Shown: positions 20,302-33,406 of the stretch, in pieces
How the letters are laid out: every line of letters starts with the position of its first letter
Numbering within the stretch: the first letter of the stretch is position 1
Assembly (NCBI RefSeq): GCF_048128805.1
Contig: NC_136000.1
Coordinates: forward strand, 18,976,946-19,040,945
Length of the DNA stretch: 64,000 bases
Direction of reading: 5' to 3'
Source of the DNA: Centroberyx gerrardi
Lineage: Eukaryota; Chordata; Actinopteri; Beryciformes; Berycidae
The notes under the pieces: model-generated
Seen by the model: the letters and a program-made list of their open reading frames with translations, nothing else
Database searches by the model: none
What the model was told of the DNA's origin: nothing
Position numbers and translations under genes: made by a program

Positions 20302-23300
20302 GAAAAAAGAAAGAAAGAAAATAAGTAACAGTTGTAAACAAACTGGAAATACTAGAATACTTTTTTGTTACCGTATAGTAACACAGTAACAAAGATTGTT
20401 TCTGTAATTTAGTTCAATTTGTTTCCACCTTTCCAGGTCATTTTTACCCTTGAAGTCTAACAACATAAATTAAGGGGAATGCTTCAAGACTTTCTTTCTG
20501 GGTTACTACCTGGGTTAGAAATAATCATAAATTTCCCAATTAAACTTACATACAAATACAATATCATCACATGCTCTCTCTGTCCCTCTCTCTCTCTTCT
20601 ATATAAGCTGGATGCTTGTTATCTTACATAACTATTTGACAAAATAGACTGTCCCTAAAACTGCCTGTTTATGTTACTGGACTCAAATTAGACATCTAAA
20701 TTATGAAATACTCCAAAAACTGCTCTGTTTCCCATCATCCTACGGTAAACATCCTTTGTCTTATCTGTCTTTCTCCGCCACTGTTCAATTTTCACTTTGG
20801 AAGATAATTACAAGGCGGGATATTCCTCACCAGCGTTGGACTGGCTGTACTGAACTGTTGTTGCTAAAGAATATCACAGTTAGAGGGAGTCCTATCTTTT
20901 TACAGCTTAAACCAATCTCAAATATGATGTTGAGCAATTTTCCAAAAAACAGTGCTTTGTGTACATTTAGATCTCTAAAAGCTCATTTGATTGTGCCCAA
21001 TTGTGTGTTAATGAAAAGTTTCAAGGTTATGGAGCTTGTTGCTGTCCGTTCTCATTGCATGTCCTTGAGATCTCGTGGAAGATTATGTCACTGTCCAGCG
21101 CTTGTATTTGTAATTGCATCTGCAGGTAGCTCACAATAACACCAAGCTCTGTCTGGAATGAGAAACCAAACACCAAGATAAAAGGAAACGCAAAAGCCGA
21201 AACCAATACCCAACGTCTGTTTTATACCACACCAGACGGAGATGTATATGTAAAAACTACAAAATTATTCTAAATGAACCTCATCCCATGGCAATAATGA
21301 CTTGTCAACAGCACTGTATGTTCCAAAAAAACTAGCCCATATCATACGCTGCCAATTAAGCCATGAGAAGAGAGTACATGTAGTTTATAAATATGTTAGC
21401 TGGAGCTGTCCGTCCCTTTGCAGAGGCCATCTCAGCCCCCTGCCTGCTCGCAGACACAGACCAGATAGTCCACAAACAGCCGACAACCAATGGCAAAGGT
21501 TCTGTTTATTTCAGAGGGGCTGTCTGTTGACTCAGAAGGGCCTCTTTGGATGGAGCAACAACCCGTCAATGATTAAACTATTGTTTTTGGATACATTAAG
21601 GATTATAAAGGAGCCATTCACATTCGATTTCCCACATATGGATCCCTCTTACAGTATGCAAAGGGAACAAGCTGCGTGTGATAAAGCTTTAAAGCACCAA
21701 TATGAACGTGTCCGGTACAGACTCACACCTCACATCGCATTGTTACATGATAAAATGGCATTGATCAGTTCAAGGACAGATGGGAACGATTGCCACACAG
21801 TCTGCTTACAGAGGAAACATTTTCTGTGTTAGACTTCAATTACTTCTTGTACTTATAAAACCATAAACTGCTCAGTGTAGCATGACTGTTGCAACGATAA
21901 AATGCCATATATAACTCACAAACACACACACACACACACACACACACATAACACACTGTTTCTATTCAGTGATAGAAAATGTAAACTATTAGACTGATAG
22001 CGGCGCTCCTGCTTGGCTGGCCTGTACTCATACTAGTTGCTTGTGTCATGCTAATGACTTGATGTATGTGCAATGTGTGCGATGTTAGTGTATGTGGGTG
22101 GGATTTCTGGTCTGCTCGAGAATTCATATGGCAGCCTCTTCTGTTGGCCAGATAAAGAGGGATTTTAGGGGAATGGGGGTGGGGGGTGGGGTGGAGAGGA
22201 ATGGACAGTTTAATTAATAACCACCACTCCTTTCTCCCTGACCCCAACTGGTCACACATGTTCTCACTGGAGCCCAGACAGAAGCAGTCTAATGTTCATT
22301 AGCAAATATTGATGGTACGGTAGTTCACAGCGTGGATATCAGAAACAGACTGAAGGCCGCTGCCAGACTGGAATTCAACAGGGGAAATCAACTGCCTGGA
22401 ATAAGGTAGGGATTATTGACTGAGCAAGAACATATTTCATGTACAATGGTGACACAATGGTGAATAGATGACTTCTTATGACTCTGCGGTGTGCCACTGT
22501 ATCCGATGTGGGGAGAAGCAGGTTTAGCTGTTGTGTGGGCTGACAGAGTGGACTGGAGGTCTCCAACTCCTTGTGGGCTGCTGTTGGATCTCAGGGGAAA
22601 TTAAAGTGGGTTAATTAAAAAAAAAATGTGGCAGATGAGATTTAATGGTTCATATGTGGCTGTGTTTTCACATGGCTTGATTTACTTCCACTGTTCATTG
22701 TGGCCTCGTGTCTTTTAATGTCACAGCAGAAAGGCCGTAGAGAAGTTTGAGGAAATAATTGTTACTCTCGAGATGCCATCAAGGGATCTACAATTCAAAT
22801 ACCTGAAGTTTTATTACACTATTCAATGAGCTGTATATGGCAAACTAAGACATCAGCCTCGGAACCTTGCATAGGATTTATAAAACCACCTTAAGGAAGA
22901 TACTACACAAAAGTGATTGTGTGACACATGCTGCAAAGTGTTCTTGAATCTGTAAGGGAGCAGGACATACAGTATAATAACAGCTTTGACAGAAAGAGAG
23001 CGGTGCCTCTGTCAGCGACACGCTGTCAGGGAGGCCTTGTTGTGGCCCGACCTTCATCCTCCACCTCCCCCCTTCCTGCATGGTAGCCACTGAGTGCCTC
23101 ATCCCTATGTGGGAGAGAAGAACTGTCAAGTGTGTTGATGTAGAGACTCACTACCTGTTTAATTACTCTCCAGCGGGGGGTTTGGAGGATGATACAGACC
23201 TATATGGGTATTCAACTACAGTGGCAGCACATAGGCAAATACATGAGCACCCATACGAATCTTAAGGAACTTTATTTCCTTTGGCAGAATAACATAATTC

Positions 23301-23421
23301 ACAAAACTCACCTGTTGTTTGATGCTTGTTACAGAACCGGACTGGACCGAGGCTTACTGCTACCTTGTGACTGAGTACATCCTGCTTTTGCTTCTGAGTT
23401 GGAGCCTCACCACCCTCCTGA
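20302..23421. other. Intergenic region between slc17a8 and nr1h4
   Basis: No exon with a recognisable domain. It contains a (CA)n tract at 21919-21948 and a G-rich tract at 22168-22191. Open frames at 20756-21139 and 21302-21832 depend on non-ATG starts and resemble nothing I know. The nr1h4 promoter and any non-coding first exon should lie in the right half. Confidence 0.5.
22168..22191 (+). other. G-quadruplex-like tract 1.2 kb upstream of the nr1h4 start codon
   Basis: Four guanine runs of four to six bases, with loops of three, one and one bases, fit the canonical G-quadruplex pattern on the plus strand. Confidence 0.55.
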
Positions 23422-26400
23422 ATGAATGAGTGGGTGGGCCCCGACATCAATGTGGTGGGACCGCTGCAAATCCCACCCAGCGATGGATTCTCCCTCTCAG
23501 AGAGCTCCCACTTGTTTGGTACGTCTTCTTGAGATAAAGTAGAACATGGCCAGTCTCTCTCACACACATTAGATTCCAAGCACTCCAAGCATATCGCACA
23601 GTAGCAGCCAGCTAATAACACTGCCCAAATGTGAAAATGACTTCACACATTACTAGCCAACTACCTGTAATGATGCAAAGAAATGTGACTGTCAGGTTAA
23701 TGAGTAGCTGTGACAACCTTTGCTCCCCTTGGCACTTCTCAAGCAAGCGCCAAGTTCTTCTGTTCTGGATGTACTGTTCCCGTGTGTCTGAGGAAAGGCT
23801 TTCCATCAAAGAGAATAAAGGGAAGATGTGTAATTAGAGGTAAAGGTTGAACCAAAGGTACAGCTGCAAACCACAGTGGGACTATTGTGATCAGAGCACG
23901 GGGTCTCTGAGTAGTCTGTGTGCTTGGTCACATAGACATGGCCATGGTCCAGACCAAGTCTTCAAGAGGTCAGTGTGACACTTTATCATTTTACTGTATA
24001 TCAGTTTACTTTGATTGCTGAATGGCTAATACTTTTTTACAGATGAGGGACTTGTACATTATATGGTCTTTGAAATCAATCGTCATCCCTCTCCTTCTCC
24101 TGATGTTAAAGTAAATGTCACATAACATGTCATGAATATGTCATGTAATGATTAAACAATATTGTGTGAGATCTTGGTTTACTTTTCATCTGTAACATTC
24201 TCGTATCAGTTTCAAATGAGCCAACGTTTAGTGTGGAGTTACATGTCATTCTAACAGAGACAGTGTGCTCTGTGCAAGTGAGTTGTTAATCATTTATGGG
24301 TTTACAGTATATGTAGCTGTGTGGATTACCATCCACTGTTGAACCATTATCTAAGGCTGACCAGCTTCTGCAGGGAAGCACTTGATATAACATCATTATC
24401 CCAGACGGCTTTCTCTTTGGGATTTGACCGCTTGTGAAATAGCTCACTGCAGTTTCACCATTCTCATCCAGTCAAGAAACCAACTGCTTGCTTGATCCGC
24501 CAAGTTTACATAATCAAATGTCCGCTTCTATGCACGCTGTTCTTAAGTTGTCTTATAACCTTTCACCGATTCCCCTTCCTTGCTTAGATATTCTGGCAGA
24601 CCAAGGGAGTCCTCTGCTGCAGGATCCGGACGTCTTGCCCTTCACCAGCTATCCCAGCATGCAGTACCCGTCCATGGAGCCAGCCATGTCTTCCCCGCCT
24701 TACTACTCCAGTCACAACTACTACCCGCAGTACAGCGGAGAGGAGTGGTACTCGCATACAGGGATGTATGAACTGAGGAAAGGACCCCTGGAGGTTACCT
24801 ATGATGCCGAGATGGAGGAGGTGTCCGCTGTAGTGCCTGCCGTGTGCAAGAGGACCCGGCACATGTCACAAGCCGGAAGGGTCAAAGGGGAAGAACTGTG
24901 TGTGGTGTGTGGAGACAAGGCCTCTGGATACCACTATAACGCTCTCACCTGTGAGGGATGTAAAGGTGAGAGGAGAAGTTGGCTTCTTAACCACTGATGC
25001 TGGGTTTTAAAGTTAGAATAGTGATTTTTGACCCCACCTGTGCTTCCTGTAATGAGAACGGCTTTGCAGGTGAAATGAATTTTAGAATTTGAACATACTG
25101 AATACCTCTAAAATGCCACAAAACACAGGGAAACACTCACAAATACATGGGAATAATGCAGCCTGTAAAGAAGAACTTCTTCTTCAGAAGCTCTGTTAAG
25201 GCCCAGTGGAACAGCCTTTCACACAAAAAAGCTGAAGTTAGCATGACATTTTCATAAAATGTTGTTTATGATATTTCTGTTGAAAACTTTTGATATGTCT
25301 ATTTATCTGAGACAGGTTTGGACAGCTTTCCATCAGCATATACTGTTTAAAGTACATTTCCAGACATAGTGGAAGCCTATGGCGACGTAGAATGACGTTT
25401 GACCCACATACCAAAAATGATCGTATTTTTAGCTGTTGACTTTAGGGGCCTCCCATTATAGAGATGTACAAATCTACAAGTCTGTAGCAACAGTTCAAAT
25501 AGCAGCTGGCGAAGTGTAATACAGGATCATTTGTGGATTAAAACCTTGTTAGCCGCTGAGCACTTGAACATCAATAAGTCATTTCATACCAATTGTGCCC
25601 ATTAGGCCCGAGGCCCACTGGCTAAGTGAGAATGATTTCACAGGGGAAATTCAGTTGTCAGGACAAGCACTGGTGCTGCAACTGGCTCACAGTTTGTGTG
25701 CTGTTGTTGGTACACATTGAGCTTTATTTAGTTGTACCTTTCTTCAATTATTAATACTACACACTTTGCTATGTTGCTGTTCATTCCATATTTGATTAGA
25801 TGCCAAGAAGGGACAGTAAATCCAGCAAAAATCTATCAAGTTCTAAGTCTGACTAGTACTCCTTGGAATGATGACCAAATTGAGGTTGATTTGAAGAGAA
25901 CAAAGGATATGCATGTCTCTTTAACCCTGAAACAATGTGGAGAGCAAACATAACTTTACAACCTAGCTCCATGTAAAAATTACCCACTTGGTGACACCCA
26001 AGAGGTGGCCTTTAGCAGCTCTTCCCCATGTTTTTATGACACTGTGGATTTGCTCTGATTCTTGTCAAACCGCAGGGTGAATGGATATGAGTGTAATTCC
26101 ACACTGTAAGGTTGGACAATGCCAGGAGTGCAGCCGCTGGCCTGCCATTTGACTGAGAATAGGTTGAGGTCTACCTGGCCTGTACCTGGTGCTGCTGCCA
26201 GATTGGGTTCCCTCTCAGCTTTCTGCTGTACAATGCAGGGGGAACCTGAGCTCGGCTACGCTAATGCATATCATTGTGCTTAATGTTCTATGTCAGAATG
26301 TCTAATAACTGTTCTGTTCCAAAGCGTTCCAAAGTGCGTGTGTGTGTGTGTGTGTGTGTGTCTGTGTGTGTTTTGCTCTACTGCTCTAACTGTCTGAAAC

Positions 26401-29400
26401 GTTGCCAACAGGGCTCACAGGATTCTCTCTGTTACATTATTAGAACAGTGTGTAACGTAGCTGCCCTTTTTTTTTTCCTAATTATCCTCCGTTGTAAATT
26501 CTCCTTTATGTTCAAAAACTGCTTGGAGTAAAATACTGTAGTCCGCCTCAATGGAATATACTGTATATAGGCCATTTCTGTTTTTTTATTTTATATGTTT
26601 GCTATTACAACAAAATACAAAATGTCTTTCCATCAGCATATATTGTACCAGGCTCATGATACTTACATGTTTTCCAACCATGTTCAGGCTTCTTCAGACG
26701 GAGCATAACGAAGAACGCTGTATACAAATGCAAGAGTGGAGGGAACTGTGAGATGGACATGTATATGCGCAGGAAATGCCAGGAGTGCCGACTAAGAAAG
26801 TGCAAGGAGATGGGCATGCTGGCAGAATGTGAGTATCTTGCTTGTCAAGACCTTTTGGTACGTAGGACAATCTTAAAAGGACAATAAAAACAAACCTTTA
26901 TGAATAAGGAAGGGAAGGAAAGGAATGAAATTCTGTTCCTAGATTCCTACACTGTAATGGTTTGATTCAAACTGATTTGCACTGTCCACATGCAAACACA
27001 AGGTAATGATTTCGTCCTTTCGGTAGATTCAAGAGAGGCCATCAAAGACCCCTGCGGTGAGCCCTCACTCTACTTTCTGACATGGCCTGTTGAATTTTAC
27101 TGGGGGAAAGTATGTCACACGTCACACAACAGGAAGGCCTAGCTTTTGCTGCTGCTGCAGAAAGTAAAGTGGACAGTTTATGTTCCATTTAACAAAAAGT
27201 TGATGCCTTATAAAATGGCTGCTGTCATGATAATAGACTTGGATTATCGTTTGCATTAATAGCTATCTTAAGACCTTTATCTATTATAATAACCATAGCA
27301 ATATAGTTGTAGAAGAAAGATTTTAGAGAACATCATCAGTCATTTTGAAATACTGAGCAATGAACATTAGGTAACAATTTTTCCCTCTGCAGCATTTTGG
27401 AAAGAAACCATTTGACTGAACTGGAGAATACTGTACCAGAAATAAGTCCTCCACAAAGAGAAGATAGAATCCCTCCTCCAGAGCCAAGCCATTGAGGAAC
27501 ATTAGTTATTGGGTCTATTTAGAGCCGTCAGCTGAACAGAGCAGGAGGACGGATTGGGCTCCTGTTGCTCATAAATAGTGCAGGGAAGTTGTGATGAATA
27601 TTGCAAGGTGGCAGGCACTCATGACCCTGCCTTCTGGTGCAACAGTGACTCTGAGTTGCGTATATTGATCTGAAACAGGTTTGGACCGCAAGTCAGACTT
27701 TCTCAAAGACGCTTTTAGTCACAGTGTGAAAAGTGGGTGTCTTGACAGCTCCCATTTAACTCCATCTCCCAGATCACTCACTTCCCTGTCCTCCTCTGAG
27801 GTTTTGGATAACGTTTGGCAAAGGGAAGTTCTTTTACTTCTTAATTGATTTTATACAAATAAGTACAGAAATAAACAACTGACAAATTCAACCACCAAAC
27901 ACGTAATGGATTAATGAGTTGTTACACTCATGCTTTATCATTAGCATAAGGTACAAAAAGATGATAAGATGAAACATTCCCTGTGGGGAAATTAGGTTGT
28001 TGCAGCAGCAAAAGTAATAGGATTCAACACGCGGAAAAAGACAAACGTGCAAATAGAGTATAAAATAAACAACAAAACACTAGAAACAATAAAGAATCAA
28101 TAAAACGATAAAGCATTAAAATAGAATACAAACAATTGTGGGGTTATATAAATGTGTGCTGGTGGCAATTGAAACAATTGTAAAGTGTATTGGTGGGAAA
28201 TAAGGAGTATGGATTACGAACATGTATGGATTAAGTTACAGTTGTTATGATGTTAAGATATCAATGGCACAAAAATACAGAATTACAATTAAAATTCTAA
28301 AGCTCACCAGTGATTCTGTGTAGTAACCAATATTAAGGATGAACCACAGGGATACATCATAAATGCATCTCTATTATAAATGCATTAGAAATGTATCCCT
28401 GATAAATCCAGTTGCATGGAGTTGAATAAACAGCTGTGAAGTGTTTGACACACAACCTGAAGCGCTCCTCACTGCCGGCAGGCCTGCTGACAGAGATCCA
28501 GTGTAAATCCAAAAGGCTGCGGAAGAACACCAAGGCCTCGCCAGGAGAGTCTACTGGGGACGAGACAGAAGGGGCGGACAACACAGACAGCAAGCAGGTC
28601 ACCTCTACCACCAGACTGACAAAGGTAATCACAGCCTCTCCTGTTCTCCAGTATGACACCTAGTGCACAAGTATTAATCATTTGAGTATTTCTCTTCGAA
28701 GTTTTTCTCAACTGATTTTACATATTTCTCCAAACTAATGCTCTCAAAATGCCCTCAAAACAGTCAACACAGACATTGAAACATACTCTCATTTTGCAAA
28801 ACAGAACCAATTGCATTTCAAAATGAAGTGTAGCTTTCTTTTCAGATCATATCTTTATAGAAACCAAATATTAACATCAAAACTACACGTCGCCGATTGA
28901 CTAGATGATATACTCAGCTGCATCCGCACAGGAATACCAATCATGAAACATGTTAATCAAAAAGTTCCACGATGCCTTTTTTTCCCCCATAATTTAATTT
29001 TGTTTTATGGAATTTCATATTTTTTCATACATTGTTGATGAAATGTTTTCCTTTACAGTAGGCAAAATGTCTCACAATATCTCACATTTCTCACAATTTT
29101 GGAATTACTATAATGTGTAATAATTCAGTTTCACATGTGCCACTTTTGCACATTTGTAAATGTGTGATACAGTAAGGAGGTAGAAGTATTGATGAACACA
29201 ATTTGCTTCAAAAGTAATATTCACAATGACTCTGCTTATCGTCAACCCTTTCATTTCTGTCAGGTGCTATTAGCTTTGTAAAATTATAAAGAGTTTATAT
29301 TTTTTGAGAGGATTGAACTTAGTTTGGCGAGGTTTGTGTGTTGTGTTTGGAGAAATGAAAGATCTAGTTCTGAATTTCACATGAAACCAACTAAACTCTA

Positions 29401-31016
29401 CAATCAGTTTTGTAAAATGATCAAGGGTTTAGAGGCTGTGTTAACTGTTTTGAGAGCATTAGTTTGAAGAAATGTGCCAGATCAATTGAGAAAAACTATA
29501 AGGACTGGAAAACAATCTGCATAATGTGATGCTCACAGTTGCTGGGAATAATGATAAATGCGCCACTAACGGGTGAATGTGAGAAATAAAGTACCAATTC
29601 CTCACATACCACGCTTGGAAGTTGAACTGTGATTCTGTCTTCTTAATCCCCTATAGAATGTTTCCCATCCCCTATAGAACGTTTGCACTCCATAAATACT
29701 GTGATTGATGTGTTGTTTCTTTATCCAGGAAAAGGTTGAACTCACTCAAGAGCAGCAGGTGCTCTTGAATTTCATTGTAGATGCCTACAACAAACATCGA
29801 ATTCCTCAAGATATGGCCAAAAAACTGGTACGTTACACTCAATATCACTTCAAACTGCACTGTTTTTTCTTCAAACTACTTGGGTTACTGCCATTAAAAG
29901 ATCCAGCAGATGTCCTGCGGAAAACTGGCAGCAGAGACCAGGACCCATAGGCACCAAGTCAATAAGGAGAGATGTAAAATCCTCCTACCTGAAACTAACA
30001 AGAACAGTACAGCACAGAACAGTACAGCTTATGCAACTCGGCCTATCAGCCAGCAGAAACCTCTGTCTCCTGTCAATCAATGTGATCTGTTCCAATGCTG
30101 TGTGCTCATGTTGTCTCCCCAGCTACAAGAACAGTTCAACACAGAGGAAAACATCCTCCTGTTGACAGACATGGCAACAAGTCACGTGCAAGTTCTGGTG
30201 GAGTTTACCAAAAATATTCCAGGTATTGTATCCTAGTTGTATATATATCTCTCTCAGAATGGATCATAGATTATTAACCAAACCTGTGATAATAAAAAGG
30301 TCTTTGGTTATCACAGGATCATATGGACAGTAACATAGATGCTGTGCAAGACTGTGCAACAATGCTAACAGAGACACTGATACTGTGATATTGATACGCA
30401 GACAAACTGGCTTAATATCATTCCCATGTCATAGCTCAGCTCTATTGGCAAGGGGTGTATAATGAGTGGTGTGGTGGCTCTGGCAGGCTTTCTATCTCTG
30501 GATCATGAAGATCAGATCGCCCTGCTGAAGGGTTCGGCTGTGGAAGCCATGTTCCTGCGCTCGGCTCAGGTCTTCACCAGAAAGATGCCGCATGGACACA
30601 CGGGAGTGCTGGAGGAACGGATACGCAAGAGCGGTAAGTCGAGGAAGGAAGGTAGTCACTATCTGACACGGCATACTTCCATCACCAGAAATGTAGTATT
30701 TAGTGCAATCATAGTATCATGAAAGTGTGATCTGAACTTTTCAGTGTGGGAAAATTAGATCTTCCCTCCTGATCCTTGACCTTTGGGAGCCTCGGCCCTT
30801 TTCTCCACCAGCAGTCCACACACACAGCAGAGTGACATTTTGTAGGTCCGTCCGCAGTCACGCAGCCAAGTCTAGGCAGGTCTAGCATGAATAATGGATC
30901 CGCCTGATCTGTGTGATGCAGCTGGGAGATGTGTGCTGACCTGCTGATTGTGGATTGCTGGGTGTAGGTTACACATGCAAACAGACCCTTACTGGGTGCA
31001 GTTTCATGCTGTTTGG

Positions 31017-31068
<52 letters not shown>

Positions 31069-33406
31069 GGGCATGTTGGTGAAGGAGAGGCTGCAGAGGA
31101 ATGCAGCACCCAACACTTCAATGGTCTTGGGTCAACACTGGTGTTAAAATACACACACAGAAATCATAATCACAAGCCCGACGTCCCTCACTTGCCTTAG
31201 GTTTCTATTGCGAATGTATAGATTGTATCTATATTTCAAATTGTATCTATAGTTTCAAATTCTTTAAAATAGTTTTCTAATTGCAGAAAGTGAACACACA
31301 CACAAAACTTAACGAGGTGCAGACTACCAGGACCAGTGTTTTAATGCCTTTGTCAGATGTATCACAATTTCAAATTCTTTAAATAGTTTACTGTCAGGTG
31401 GTCTTAATAATTATTGATATACTGTATATGTGAGGTGTCATCTTGTCAAGCCAGGCTGGACAGTTAAATGGGCAGTGACAGCGATGGCAGGAGTGTGTGT
31501 GCGTCACTGGGTCCCTTGGCACAGGTCCAGCTGAATGGCGGGGTAAGAGATATTCACACTAAAGGCCAGTCTGGGAGAACAGAGAGCAAAGCTGTCTGAA
31601 GAGACCATTGTCTCTTATCAAAACATCAAGAGTGCTATTGTCCACTTCTCTCCCTCTGAGCCCCGCTGGCATTTTTGAATGCTTGAGGGGCTCGATGATG
31701 TCTGAGCAGACAGGCTCCTCCTGCCAGTTTGAAGGGGGTCTACAGTGGAGGCTGTTGCCCACTCGCAGGAAAAGACAGCAAACTGAATGAAGTCCTATGA
31801 AATGAATTCTTTTTTAAATTAAAGAAAGCACTTTGTGGTTTGATAGCAGTGCATTTTCTAATATTCCCTCCTTATCTTTCACTGAATCATTATCCAAAGA
31901 TGGAGAGCGTGCAAGTTCATGTCTGTTTTCAGAGAGCTGCTGATACTGTATCTCTATCATCGTAATTCTAGGCTTACCGGAGATTTCCACGCGTTAGAGC
32001 TGAATGAATGGTTATGACTCACAGTTCATCAAGATATATTTTCGACGACCAACGACCAACACTGAGTTAAGACATCAAAACAATTAGTTTTAAGTAACAG
32101 TAACAGATTCTTTTTTAACAGTAAAACTGTACTATCATGCATAGTAAGTTCTGTTTTTGTGCTCGCAAATTGCAGCAAATGGTATTTAGGAAATATGCTA
32201 CCCAACAGATGAAAGACTATGTATTACCATATAAAGTATATATATCAATTGGCATCACTTGGACTAATGTATATCAGTGAGTCAACCCCTCTGATCAGTG
32301 ACAGCAATATTTCCTTCTAATAGTTATGGAAAAGTTTTTGCACTTGAAACAACTTTTGCCTCTCCCAAACTCAAAGTCTTTGAACACTCTGCTGTGAACT
32401 GGCATTACTTTTGATACCCAGTATATCTTCAGATACATCTTCATGAATAATAGTCAAGGAAATTGTACTGCATGTTCTGTCGTTCTTTTTTTCTTGAAAG
32501 AAAGGCCCGCTGCTATGATTTGTAATTGAACAATTTAGCAACTGGTGTGAGTAGTACCCATGAGGTTTTTCACCGATCAAAGCTGCACTATTTGACCTTA
32601 TTGTTGTATTGTTATAAGTTTTTCAGGGGAACGTGCTTGTCTGCAATCAACATAAAAAATTCTTGTAATGCCTATTCCAGATCTGCTCGACCGGTTCATA
32701 TTTTCACCTTCTTCAACAATTCTTTTACTTCTTCATATGGCATAAACACGTGACGAATGACCAATGTATGTAATGCCACAATTTATTGAATATCTTCCTG
32801 CAGGTATATCAGAGGAATACATCACACCCATGTTCAACTTCTACAAAAGCATTGGTGACCTCCACTTGATGCAGGAGGAACAGGCTCTCCTCACCGCCAT
32901 AACCATCCTGACACCAGGTGAGCCAGGAAAAACACTTTTCACTGATGCATCAGACAGATCTATGTTTCCTAAATCAACATCCAGAATCTTTGATACCCTA
33001 AATAATTGATTTATCATCATGACTGGGTCAGATGTCCATATAAACAGGCAATCAAACCTCAGATGGCTATCCGTAATGTGATTCTCGCTTTACATATGCA
33101 TTTGGGCCTTGCAGTAGAGCTCTCTCAGGGTTTTTCCTGACTGTTGTTCGCCCTGCTCCCCCTGTAGATCGGGCTTATGTAAAGGACCAGCAGGCTGTGG
33201 AGAGGCTTCAGGAGCCCATGCTGGATATGCTGAGGAAGCTCTGCGCCCTGCAGCATCCCCAGGAGCCGCAGCACTTTGCCCGTCTTCTGGGCCGTCTGAC
33301 GGAGCTGAGAACACTCAACCACTACCATGCGGAAATGCTCTCGTCCTGGAGAATGAGCGACCGTAAATTCACCCCGCTGCTCTGTGAAATCTGGGATGTG
33401 CAGTGA
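23422..33406 (+). CDS. nr1h4: Bile acid receptor FXR (NR1H4), complete, 9 coding exons
   Basis: Ligand-activated nuclear receptor that senses bile acids and binds DNA as a dimer with RXR. Coding exons: 23422-23518, 24588-24965, 26688-26828, 28482-28624, 29729-29827, 30123-30222, 30487-30633, 32804-32917, 33168-33406. They total 1458 bases, 485 residues (human 472-486). Exon 1 was found by splice phase. An in-frame TGA precedes its ATG, and its end, [12 protein letters not shown], parallels human DEFSFSENLF. Zinc finger 1 starts at about Cys137 ([18 protein letters not shown]) and finger 2 ends at Cys206. The ligand-binding domain runs from about 254 to the end. Bile-acid contacts of human FXR are kept: Arg in FLRSAQ, both Tyr in [15 protein letters not shown], His before AEML, and Trp in the AF-2 helix PLLCEIWDV. 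Identity is near certain. The untranslated 5' exons are not defined. Confidence 0.97.
26335..26361 (+). repeat. (GT)n microsatellite in nr1h4 intron 2
   Basis: About 13 GT units, interrupted once, lie some 330 bases upstream of exon 3. Confidence 0.8.
28700..29497. mobile_element. Non-autonomous DNA element with terminal inverted repeats of about 110 bp
   Basis: The left end (AGTTTTTCTCAACTG, then CCAAACTAATGCTCTCAAAA and CAGTCAACACAG) and the reverse complement of the right end (AGTTTTTCTCAATTG, TTCAAACTAATGCTCTCAAAA, CAGTTAACACAG) match over roughly 110 bases with small gaps. The 800-base element lies wholly inside nr1h4 intron 4. It has no coding potential. I see no clear target-site duplication. 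Confidence 0.75.
31019..31066 (+). repeat. (GT)24 microsatellite in nr1h4 intron 7
   Basis: An uninterrupted run of 24 GT units. Its complement gives the Thr-His runs seen in minus-strand frames, which are not genes. Confidence 0.95.

Noticed and set aside
20756-21139. 127-codon open frame upstream of nr1h4
   Set aside because: It begins at a non-ATG codon, has no recognisable domain and no splice or promoter context.
22208-22221. GTTTAATTAATAAC as a possible HNF1 site upstream of nr1h4
   Set aside because: It resembles the palindromic HNF1 consensus but the spacing is off, and AT-rich matches of this kind are frequent by chance.
23967-23979. AGGTCAGTGTGAC as a possible FXR/RXR inverted repeat in nr1h4 intron 1
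   Set aside because: Only one half-site is good. The second half does not fit TGACCT.
27027-27055. Exon-like 29-base segment between GGTAG and GTGAGC in nr1h4 intron 3
   Set aside because: It has plausible splice sites, but inclusion would break the reading frame, and FXR homologs have no residues here.
30709-31154. Minus-strand frames with long Thr-His runs
   Set aside because: They are translations of the (GT)24 microsatellite in nr1h4 intron 7.
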